Positions 1-5,679 of a stretch of 13,255 nucleotides of DNA are shown one piece after another. The stretch is from Rubrobacter sp. (GTDB taxonomy: Bacteria > Actinomycetota > Rubrobacteria > Rubrobacterales > Rubrobacteraceae), in assembly GCA_016781705.1 (NCBI GenBank), contig JADDPV010000079.1:1065-14319 (forward strand), read 5' to 3'. Positions within the stretch are counted from its first letter, which is position 1; each line of letters starts with the position of its first letter. The translations under genes were made by a program, and so were the position numbers. The notes beneath the pieces are model-generated. The model had not been told where the DNA came from. It searched no databases and saw only the letters and a program-made list of their open reading frames with translations.

Positions 1-225
1 GTCGTGGTGCTCCTCGCCGCGGCCCTGCTCATGGCCATCGTGCTAGTGGCCCGGCGTATCCTGGGCAACGCCCGGCAGGCGCTCGAAGCGGCGAGGGCGA
101 TAGCGGAGGAGACACAGGTCATCTGGGAGCTGGACGAGACCAACCGGACGGCCGAGGAGATCCTCGCGACCGCGGAGAGCATCGAGGAGCGCGGGGGACG
201 TATCGCCGGTACCCTGCGCGGGTAG
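1..225 (+). CDS. Small single-pass membrane protein with helical tail, family 1, 5' truncated (protein A)
   Basis: The reading frame is open from the first base of the window. A GTG at base 4 could start it, but the hydrophobic stretch (VVLLAAALLMAIVLVA) begins immediately, whereas the related proteins at 258-557 and 877-1182 carry 10-18 residues before it, so the true start is probably upstream. After the membrane helix come basic residues (RRILGNARQ), then an Ala/Glu-rich helix ending in SIEERGGRIAGTL. The ARQxxE motif just after the membrane, and the SIEE...I.G.L ending, match protein D (877-1182), so these are paralogues. Basic residues after the helix suggest that the tail is cytoplasmic. 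Function is unknown. From its place before the hydrogenase large subunit I infer a role in membrane anchoring or assembly of that enzyme. Confidence 0.72.
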   Translation, partial: VVVLLAAALLMAIVLVARRILGNARQALEAARAIAEETQVIWELDETNRTAEEILATAESIEERGGRIAGTLRG

Positions 226-243
226 AGGGCGCCTAGTAGTGGG

Positions 244-249
244 GGAGGT
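244..249 (+). promoter_or_regulatory. Shine-Dalgarno site for the gene at 258
   Basis: GGAGGT lies 8 bases before the ATG at 258, in the 32-base gap after the first small membrane gene. It supports this start over the alternative frame opening at 239, whose product has no membrane helix. Confidence 0.7.
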
Positions 250-257
250 TAAAAGGT

Positions 258-557
258 ATGCTTGCGTTGGTCAGCGAGGGGGCGGCCTACACGGTCTGGT
301 GGATCTCTTTGGGGATCGGGGTGGTGGTGATCCTGGTCGTGGCAGCGCTCCTGACCCTCATCGTGCGCACCGCCCGGCAGATAGAGGGAGCAGCCGCGGA
401 CATCTGGACCGTGGGGCAGAGGATAGCGAATAACACCGTCCATATTCCTCTTCTACGCAGGACGAACCAGATAGTAGGCGGCATACTGGAGAGGGTTTCG
501 GGCATCGACGAGGCCACGGCCCGGATCGAGGAGCACTCTCGAGGACAAGGGGGCTGA
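258..557 (+). CDS. Small single-pass membrane protein with helical tail, family 1 (protein B)
   Basis: A 99-residue protein. Residues about 10-35 form one strongly hydrophobic helix containing Tyr-x-Val-Trp-Trp at its start. A basic ARQIE segment follows, then a predicted long amphipathic helix to the C-terminus (IANNT..., then RIEEH). Protein D at 877-1182 shares the Y-x-(V/I)-W-W entry into the helix, the ARQIE motif, the IA(N/A)NT motif and the IL...I(D/E)E ending, so B and D are clear paralogues by eye. No cysteine or histidine cluster or enzymatic motif is visible. Positive-inside reasoning puts the tail in the cytoplasm. It sits in a row of five such genes before hhyL. A role as membrane tether or stalk for the hydrogenase, analogous to but not recognisably homologous with HucM of the mycobacterial Huc enzyme, is inference. 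Confidence 0.8.
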   Translation: MLALVSEGAAYTVWWISLGIGVVVILVVAALLTLIVRTARQIEGAAADIWTVGQRIANNTVHIPLLRRTNQIVGGILERVSGIDEATARIEEHSRGQGG

Positions 558-558
558 C

Positions 559-873
559 GTGATCGTACTCTTGACGGTGCTTTCGGCGCTCGCGGTGGTG
601 GTGCTCTTCGCGGCACTGGTCTTCTACCTGGTCAAGATAATAGCGGTCCTCGATAGCATCGGGGGGGAGACGCCGAGCGAATACAGCTTCCGGTCGAGCT
701 ACCTCTCCAAGATAGGCTTCGGCGTCAGGGCCATAGAGCGGCAGACGGACCATTTGGGCCCGGAGGTGACCCGGCTCAACGAGGGTCTCTCTCGAGCGGC
801 GGAGGGACTGCGGAGCATAGACGGTCATCTGGTAGGGACCATCGAGGCCGTCGGGCGGCAGGAGAGGGGGTAG
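559..873 (+). CDS. Small single-pass membrane protein with helical tail, family 2 (protein C)
   Basis: A 104-residue protein starting at GTG, one base after the previous stop codon, with a G-rich ribosome site (AGGGGG) just upstream. The hydrophobic helix is at the very N-terminus (residues about 2-31), unlike the family 1 proteins. The tail contains a conserved-looking stretch, about residues 60-100, that resembles protein E at 1183-1452: His-x-x-Leu, Asn-Glu-Gly-Leu against Asn-Gly-Ala-Leu, and Asp-(G/R)-His-Leu. A short insert with SEYSFRSSYLSK precedes it. The tail probably forms a coiled helix on the cytoplasmic side. Function is unknown. Close packing with proteins B and D suggests that they are made together, perhaps as a hetero-oligomer. 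Confidence 0.78.
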   Translation: MIVLLTVLSALAVVVLFAALVFYLVKIIAVLDSIGGETPSEYSFRSSYLSKIGFGVRAIERQTDHLGPEVTRLNEGLSRAAEGLRSIDGHLVGTIEAVGRQERG

Positions 874-876
874 GTA

Positions 877-1182
877 GTGGTAGAGATACCTACGGCTGTG
901 TACGTGATCTGGTGGGCTACCCTCATCGTCGCGGTGGTGGTCGTCCTGCCCCTGGCCGTCTACCTCTTGCACCGCGCCCTCATGGCCGCGCGCCAGATAG
1001 AGCGCTACGCGGCGCTGGCGCTCGAGGGAGGCGTTGGGATAGCCGCAAATACGGAGAACATCGCGGCCCTTGAGGGGACGATCACGACGGCGACGGGGAT
1101 ACTCGAGACGGCGCGGTCCATCGAGGAGCATACCGGCACGATCGAGGGAGCGTTGGCGTCCCAGGCGGATGGGAGGGCTTAA
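877..1182 (+). CDS. Small single-pass membrane protein with helical tail, family 1 (protein D)
   Basis: A 101-residue protein with a GTG start 3 bases after the previous stop codon and a purine-rich ribosome site (GGAGAGGGGG, 861-870). The membrane helix spans about residues 8-31 and begins Tyr-Val-Ile-Trp-Trp. Then come ARQIERYA, IAANT and a tail ending in ARSIEEHTGTIEGAL. It is a paralogue of protein B (258-557) and of the truncated protein A (1-225). There are no catalytic or metal-binding motifs. The tail is rich in Ala, Glu, Ile and Thr with hydrophobic residues at helical spacing, consistent with a coiled coil. The likely role is as part of a membrane tether for the hydrogenase; this rests on position alone. 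Confidence 0.8.
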   Translation: MVEIPTAVYVIWWATLIVAVVVVLPLAVYLLHRALMAARQIERYAALALEGGVGIAANTENIAALEGTITTATGILETARSIEEHTGTIEGALASQADGRA

Positions 1183-1452
1183 TTGAGCATCCTGACGATC
1201 CTGACGCTCGTGGCGGTCGCGCTGGTGGTGCTGGTGCTGGTGGTCTACCTGTTGGGGACGGCGTTGTACCTGTGGCGGGCGAACCGGCACCTGGCGAAGC
1301 TGGTCGGTGGCCTGCAGGCCACACAAGAGCATGCTCAACCATTACCGGAGCACCTGAGCACCATAAACGGGGCGCTGCGCGTGCTCCGGGACGATCTGCG
1401 GGGGACCGACCGGCACCTGGAGGGTGTGGGCCGGGTATTGGAACGGGACTAG
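1183..1452 (+). CDS. Small single-pass membrane protein with helical tail, family 2 (protein E)
   Basis: An 89-residue protein with a TTG start immediately after the previous stop codon and GGGAGG (1171-1176) 6 bases upstream. An N-terminal hydrophobic helix of about 28 residues, rich in Val and Leu, ends in YLWRANRHL. The tail (LPEHLSTINGALRVL, then DRHLEGVGRVL) resembles the tail of protein C in spacing of His, Asn-Gly and Asp-x-His-Leu. It stops 14 bases before the start of hhyL. It is the last of the five tandem small membrane genes. The frame that overlaps its 3' half and continues into hhyL is not its competitor: hhyL has its own strong ribosome site at 1451. Confidence 0.78.
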   Translation: MSILTILTLVAVALVVLVLVVYLLGTALYLWRANRHLAKLVGGLQATQEHAQPLPEHLSTINGALRVLRDDLRGTDRHLEGVGRVLERD

Positions 1453-1457
1453 GAGGA
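1451..1457 (+). promoter_or_regulatory. Shine-Dalgarno site fixing the start of hhyL
   Basis: AGGAGGA ends 9 bases before GTG 1467. The hhyL frame is open back to 1272, but there it would overlap protein E in another frame and has no comparable ribosome site. This site and the family-like N-terminus (CFKNLPVEFDEEG) decide for 1467. Confidence 0.85.
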
Positions 1458-1466
1458 GATCAAAGC

Positions 1467-3356
1467 GTGTGCTTTAAGAATCTGCCGGTAGAGTTCGACG
1501 AAGAGGGTCGGGCCTACCTGAGAGAGGACATCCGCGACCCGTACAGTACGGAGCGGAGCCCGGAGTTGAACGGTAGCGCGGTACGTACCCTGACTCGGGA
1601 TCAGATCGAGGACCTGCTGGCCCGCAATGGGCACATCGAGCAGAAGAACTTCGACCCCATAACGAGGGTGGCCGGGGCTCTGGCGTTCCACAGCGTGGTG
1701 GACCTGGAGGAGCGGAAGGTCCTGGAGAGCCGCTCGGTGGCTACCCTGTTCCGGGGGTACGAGGTCATCATGATGGGCCGCGACCCGCGCGACGCCATCT
1801 TCATCACCAGCCGGGCCTGTGGGGTGTGCGGCAACACGCACTCCGGGACTTCGGCGCTGGCCACGGAGATGGCCATTGGCGTCAAGCCGCCGCCTCTAGG
1901 GATCGTGCTGCGCAACTTGCTCTCGGTCTTCGAGTTCCTTCTCGACCTGCCGCTGCACCTCTTCATGCTGACGGGACCGGACTACTCGGAGCACGTCATC
2001 CGCAAGACCAACCCCGAGCTATGGGAGCAGGCGGAGAGGACGGAGGCGCCGCATGCCAACACCCACGGCTACGGGACCATCGGGGAGATCATGCGCGACA
2101 TGAACGCGCTCTCCGGCTCCCTGTACCTGGAGGCGCTGCACAAGACCCGCGTCGCGAAAGAGGCGTACGTCCTGATAGGCGGCAAATTCCCCCACCCGCA
2201 GACCATGGTGCCGGGGGGCGTGAGCGCGTCGATCAGCTACACGACCATGAACGAGATGTACCTGAGGTTGCAGCAGTTCTTCGACTACGGCAAGAAGGCC
2301 GCGGCGATCTACGACGACATCGTCGACTTCTTCTACGACGCCGACCCCCGCTACAGGGAAGTCGGGCGCACGCCGGCGAACCTCATAGACAACGGGCTCT
2401 GGGACGACCCGGAGGCCTATGATGCGACCTACGAGAACTGCAACGAGTGGGGCGAGCGGCGGTGGGCCACGCCGGGGGTCATAGTGAACGGGGAGCTGGT
2501 GACCACCAAGCTCCAGAACATCAACCTCGGCATGGAGGAGTTCATCGAGCACTCCTTCTACGAGGGCTGGGACGGCCACAGGTTCGAGACGGATCCCCTC
2601 GGGGCCCCCTTGAGCCCTTATCACCCTTGGAACAAGGAGACCAGGCCGCGGCCGCAGGCCCCGAACTGGCGGGAGAAGTACACCTGGTCCACCTCTCCGA
2701 GGTGGGACCGGACGCCGATGGACGCCGAAGCCTCGGCCCGGATGTGGAACACGGCCTTGTCCCGGCTGCTGCCGGAGAACCCCTACATCGAGGCCACGGG
2801 CCACAGCCTCAAGATGCTGTTGCCGCAGGGTACGCTGCCGGAGCTTGAGCTGGAGTGGCACGTGCCCGAGGTCTGGAACGCCTTCGAGCGCAACAGGAGC
2901 CGGGCCTACTGCATCGCCTACACGGCGCTGGTGGGTCTGAACATCTGGCGGCAGGGGATGGAGCTTTTGAAGCAGGGGCAGGAGCGGACAAGCAACCCGT
3001 TCAAGATCCCCCAGAAGGGCCAGCAGCTCGGGGTCGGGTTCTGGGGGGCCGGGCGCGGCTACGTCAGCCACCACATGATGATCGAGAACGGGAAGGTCAC
3101 GAACTACCAGATCATCACCCCCTCGACCATCAACGCCTCGCCGCGCGACCCGTGGGGCACCCCGGGGATGTACGAGACGGCCGTGCTAAACACCCCGATC
3201 CTGGAGAACAGCGACCGGGGGAGCTTCCAGGGGATAGACATCCAGCGGGCCATCCGCTCGTTCGACCCTTGCATGCCGTGCACGACGCACGTCCACACCG
3301 ACGAAGGCGTCATCACGCGCGAGGTCAACACCTGCGCCTGCGGGGCGGAGCACTAG
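1467..3356 (+). CDS. hhyL: [NiFe]-hydrogenase large subunit, group 1h/Hhy type
   Basis: This 629-residue catalytic subunit carries the NiFe(CN)2CO centre that splits H2. Four cysteines bind the metals: the L1 motif R-A-C-G-V-C-G-N-T-H (Cys118, Cys121, His125) and the L2 motif D-P-C-M-P-C-T-T-H (Cys602, Cys605, His608). After His608 a 21-residue tail remains, which the maturation protease is expected to remove once nickel is inserted. The tail contains its own Cys-x-Cys. The length and phrases such as FRGYEVI, GRDPRDAI, PLHLF and GPDYSE are those I associate with the group 1h (Hhy) high-affinity aerobic uptake hydrogenases. The usual RxEGH segment near the N-terminus reads Arg67-Val-Ala-Gly-Ala here. 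The small subunit with its iron-sulfur clusters is not in the window. The assignment to hydrogenase is secure. The exact subgroup is from memory of the family and should be tested against group 2a. Confidence 0.93.
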   Translation: MCFKNLPVEFDEEGRAYLREDIRDPYSTERSPELNGSAVRTLTRDQIEDLLARNGHIEQKNFDPITRVAGALAFHSVVDLEERKVLESRSVATLFRGYEVIMMGRDPRDAIFITSRACGVCGNTHSGTSALATEMAIGVKPPPLGIVLRNLLSVFEFLLDLPLHLFMLTGPDYSEHVIRKTNPELWEQAERTEAPHANTHGYGTIGEIMRDMNALSGSLYLEALHKTRVAKEAYVLIGGKFPHPQTMVPGGVSASISYTTMNEMYLRLQQFFDYGKKAAAIYDDIVDFFYDADPRYREVGRTPANLIDNGLWDDPEAYDATYENCNEWGERRWATPGVIVNGELVTTKLQNINLGMEEFIEHSFYEGWDGHRFETDPLGAPLSPYHPWNKETRPRPQAPNWREKYTWSTSPRWDRTPMDAEASARMWNTALSRLLPENPYIEATGHSLKMLLPQGTLPELELEWHVPEVWNAFERNRSRAYCIAYTALVGLNIWRQGMELLKQGQERTSNPFKIPQKGQQLGVGFWGAGRGYVSHHMMIENGKVTNYQIITPSTINASPRDPWGTPGMYETAVLNTPILENSDRGSFQGIDIQRAIRSFDPCMPCTTHVHTDEGVITREVNTCACGAEH

Positions 3357-3880
3357 TGATCCTGATCGCGGGCGTCGGCTACCAGTTCCTCGGCGACCTC
3401 TCCTTCGGCCCGAAGCTGGTGGAGCGGCTGCAGGGCATGGCCTGGCCGGAGGAGGTCAGGGTAGAGGACTTCGGCTACGGGCCCCTCGCCATCCTCGACT
3501 GGTTCGAGGAGAGCCCGGGGAAGAGCTTCGAGCGCGCCATCCTCGCCGGGGCCGTCGAGCGCGGGCGGAAGCCGGGCCTCCTTACTACTTATAGCTGGAT
3601 CTCGGGCACCCCCGACCCCGAGTTGGTGCAGGAGCGCATCTTGGAGGCGGGAGCCGGGGTCATAAGCCTGGAGAACCTCCTGATCGTCGCCCAGCACTTC
3701 GGTGCTCTCCCCGCCGATACCTCGGTGGTGGAGCTGGAGCCGGTAGAGAAGGAGTGGAACACGGAGCTGAGCCCCTTGGGCGAGGAGCGGCTGGAGCAGG
3801 CCGTGGAGTGGATACAGCGCGAGGTCCACTCCGGAGCCCGGCCCTCCGGTAACGGCCGGAAGGAGGTGCGCAACGGATGA
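3356..3880 (+). CDS. HupD/HycI-fold protein, probably inactive maturation-protease paralogue
   Basis: A 174-residue protein starting at GTG 3356, whose first base is the last base of the hhyL stop codon. The N-terminus (ILIAGVGYQFLGDLSFG) matches the first motif of nickel-dependent hydrogenase endopeptidases, GxGNxLxxDxxxG, except that the Asn is Tyr and one acidic site is changed; Asp14 survives. Where the family has Val-Asp-Ala (the second metal ligand, Asp62 in E. coli HybD), this protein has Ala64-Gly65-Ala66. The third ligand, a His before the SLExLL helix (His93 in HybD), appears replaced by Ala100 or Gly101. The rest of the fold, including the GALPxxxxVVELEP strand, is kept. An intact protease is encoded at 5176-5679. 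I infer that this one is a chaperone-like or regulatory relative acting on HhyL, but an alternative metal site cannot be excluded. Confidence 0.82.
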   Translation: MILIAGVGYQFLGDLSFGPKLVERLQGMAWPEEVRVEDFGYGPLAILDWFEESPGKSFERAILAGAVERGRKPGLLTTYSWISGTPDPELVQERILEAGAGVISLENLLIVAQHFGALPADTSVVELEPVEKEWNTELSPLGEERLEQAVEWIQREVHSGARPSGNGRKEVRNG

Positions 3881-4260
3881 GCGAGAACGGTGAGCGAGCC
3901 TTCGACCCAATGACCGCCCTGCGCTGCCGGGACGACGTCCTGCAGGCGATGTACTGGATGCGCGGAGAGGGCTTCGGAGAGGAGGCCGACGGCCAGATGC
4001 TGCAGAGCTTCCTGGTCGTGGACGAGGCCCTGCTGCGAGAGCAACTCGGCATCCTCACGGAGGAGGGCTACCTCGAAGAGTTCAGCGGACGCTACCGGTT
4101 GAGCGAGCTCGGCATAAAGGAGGGCGGCCGGCGCTTCGCCGACGAGTTCGCCGGCCTCCAAAGTGGGGCCCACGGAGATTGCGGACCAGAATGCCCAACC
4201 TGCAAGGGTGTGCCGCGCGATAGCTGCGCTCACTGCGCCCCCGACGTCGTCGAAAGGTAG
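3877..4260 (+). CDS. Winged-helix-like protein with Cys-rich C-terminal tail
   Basis: A 127-residue protein, overlapping the previous gene in an ATGA junction. Residues about 15-90 look like a small winged-helix domain: helices around DDVLQAMYWMRG and EALLREQLGILTEEGYL, then a wing (GRYRLSELG). The tail holds Cys102, Cys106, Cys109, Cys117 and Cys120 with His99 and His119, in the pattern H-x2-C-x3-C-x2-C-x7-C-x2-C, a plausible zinc or iron-sulfur site. I do not recognise a named family. It could be a metal- or redox-responsive regulator of the operon, or an assembly factor for the NifU-like protein encoded next. DNA binding is not shown by the sequence. Confidence 0.75.
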   Translation: MSENGERAFDPMTALRCRDDVLQAMYWMRGEGFGEEADGQMLQSFLVVDEALLREQLGILTEEGYLEEFSGRYRLSELGIKEGGRRFADEFAGLQSGAHGDCGPECPTCKGVPRDSCAHCAPDVVER

Positions 4261-4264
4261 CCGT

Positions 4265-5179
4265 ATGGCTCCTTCGAAAAGAGAGATCCCCGTGGTGCAG
4301 GTCGCGCAGCCGGCCTCGTCGGGGCTCCCGCCAGAGTTCCAGCACTTGCTGGAGTGGTTGGGGACCGGTCTGGAACGGATGGAGGGCATAGAGGACGAGC
4401 GGACACGCGAAGAGGTCCTAGCCCTCCTGGAGGGGATAGACGTCCTGCACCGGCAAGCTCTAGAGCGACTGCTGGAGCTCGTCACCAAACTCGGCGGTTC
4501 CGGACTCGTCGAGCGGGTATCGCAGGACCCGGTGGTACGCACCCTCCTCGAGATGTACGACCTCCCGGAGGCCGACGAACGGACGCAGGTCGAGGAAGCG
4601 CTGGAGAACGTCTACCCCTACTTCAAGTCCCACGGCGGTAAGTTGGAGCTTCTGGGGGTGGAGGCGGGGCGGGTCCGGGTGCGGCTCTCGGGTTCCTGCG
4701 AGGGTTGTCCGGGCACGGCGACGACGCTGACGCGGGTGGTCGAAGAAGCCCTGCGCGAAGGGTTCCCGGGCTTCAAGGAGCTTGTGGCCGAAGAGCCGCC
4801 TCCACCGGCGCCCGAGAAGCCCATCCAGCTCGGGCGAAAGCCGCTGCGCCGCCCGCGGTGGGTCTCGGTGGGGCATCTCGAAGACCTTGAGCCGGGAGAG
4901 ATGCGTGCCCTGCGACCGGAGGGCACGTCCCTGATCCTGGTGCGCCTGGACGGGGAGGTCTACGCCTACCGAAATGGTTGTCCGCCGGGCAGCGTCCTCA
5001 CGCTGCACCTGGGGAGGTTGGAGGGCTCGACGCTGGTCTGCCCCTGGCACGGTTGCCGCTACGACGTGCGGACCGGCAATCGAGAGGACGAAGAAGGCAA
5101 GCTCGCGGTGCTCCCGGTAGCGGTGCGGGATGGGGAGATAAAGATCGCGGTAGGGGTGGAAGAGGTAGAGGCGCGTTGA
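4265..5179 (+). CDS. NifU C-terminal domain / Rieske-type domain fusion protein
   Basis: A 304-residue protein; start ATG 4265 lies 4 bases after the preceding stop codon. Residues about 20-100 are helical with no clear family. Residues about 108-172 are a NifU C-terminal (Nfu) domain with Cys145-x-x-Cys148 (SGSCEGCPGTATTL), which in this family binds or delivers a 4Fe-4S cluster. A Pro-rich linker follows, then a Rieske-like domain at about 195-300. Its second ligand pair is intact (Cys259-Pro-Trp-His262-Gly). The first, normally Cys-x-His, reads Cys239-Pro240-Pro241, so one cluster ligand is missing; His248 and Cys264 are nearby. In group 1h operons NifU- and Rieske-like proteins recur and are thought to serve cluster assembly or electron transfer. 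Here a 2Fe-2S cluster with altered ligation, or no cluster, is possible. It is soluble, with no signal peptide. Confidence 0.9.
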   Translation: MAPSKREIPVVQVAQPASSGLPPEFQHLLEWLGTGLERMEGIEDERTREEVLALLEGIDVLHRQALERLLELVTKLGGSGLVERVSQDPVVRTLLEMYDLPEADERTQVEEALENVYPYFKSHGGKLELLGVEAGRVRVRLSGSCEGCPGTATTLTRVVEEALREGFPGFKELVAEEPPPPAPEKPIQLGRKPLRRPRWVSVGHLEDLEPGEMRALRPEGTSLILVRLDGEVYAYRNGCPPGSVLTLHLGRLEGSTLVCPWHGCRYDVRTGNREDEEGKLAVLPVAVRDGEIKIAVGVEEVEAR

Positions 5180-5679
5180 AGCCCCGGGTGCTGGTGGCCG
5201 GCGTGGGCAACGACCTGCTCGGGGACGACGGCTTCGGGATAGCGGTCATCCGGCGATTCTCCGAGGACGGTGTGCCGGAGGCAATCCAGGTATTCGAGTC
5301 CGGGATCGCCGGCATCAGGATGGTCCAGGAGCTGATGGACGGCTACGAGGCTCTCGTCATCGTGGATGCGACCGACCGGGGGGAGGAGCCTGGCACCGTC
5401 TGCCTGCTGGAGGTGGAGGTCCCCGACACGGAGGAGTTGACCGAGGAGGGCCGGCAGGAGTTCCTGGCCGACACTCATCTGGCGGTGCCTTCGAAGGCCC
5501 TGACCCTGGCGCGGGCCATCGATGTCCTGCCTCCCCGGGTGTATATCCTGGGATGCCAGCCCAAGGAGTGCGAGCTTGGAATGGGCCTGAGCGAACCGGT
5601 CGAGAGAGGTGCCGCCGAGGCTACTCGGCGCTTGCGAAAGCTGTGCGCGTCGTTGGTGAGAGAGCCGACCGCCACATGA
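5176..5679 (+). CDS. Hydrogenase maturation endopeptidase (HupD/HyaD/HycI family)
   Basis: A 167-residue protein starting at TTG 5176, which overlaps the previous stop in a TTGA junction; the next possible starts would remove the first strand. It cleaves the C-terminal tail of the hydrogenase large subunit after nickel insertion. The family signature is complete: GVGNDLLGDDGFG (metal ligand Asp17), IVDATDRG (Asp64) and DTHLAVPSKAL (His101), matching Glu16/Asp62/His93 of E. coli HybD. Length agrees with the family. Its partner substrate is presumably HhyL, whose tail follows His608. A short glutamate-rich insert (about residues 84-96) precedes the His motif. It contrasts with the degenerate relative at 3356-3880. 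Confidence 0.92.
   Translation: MKPRVLVAGVGNDLLGDDGFGIAVIRRFSEDGVPEAIQVFESGIAGIRMVQELMDGYEALVIVDATDRGEEPGTVCLLEVEVPDTEELTEEGRQEFLADTHLAVPSKALTLARAIDVLPPRVYILGCQPKECELGMGLSEPVERGAAEATRRLRKLCASLVREPTAT

Noticed and set aside
358..1338. Long minus-strand open frame (326 codons)
   Set aside because: It is opposite the five small membrane genes, is very rich in Arg, Pro and His, and has no recognisable motif. High GC produces such antisense frames. The plus-strand genes have membrane helices and paralogy.
1272..1466. In-frame extension of hhyL upstream to base 1272
   Set aside because: It would overlap the protein E gene in another frame, encodes a Gly/Ala/Pro/Arg-rich stretch typical of an out-of-frame reading, and the strong AGGAGGA at 1451-1457 serves GTG 1467.
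2019..3074. Long minus-strand open frame (351 codons) inside hhyL
   Set aside because: It is antisense to a clearly conserved large subunit, and its composition (Pro, Arg, Val, Leu repeats) is that of a shadow reading.
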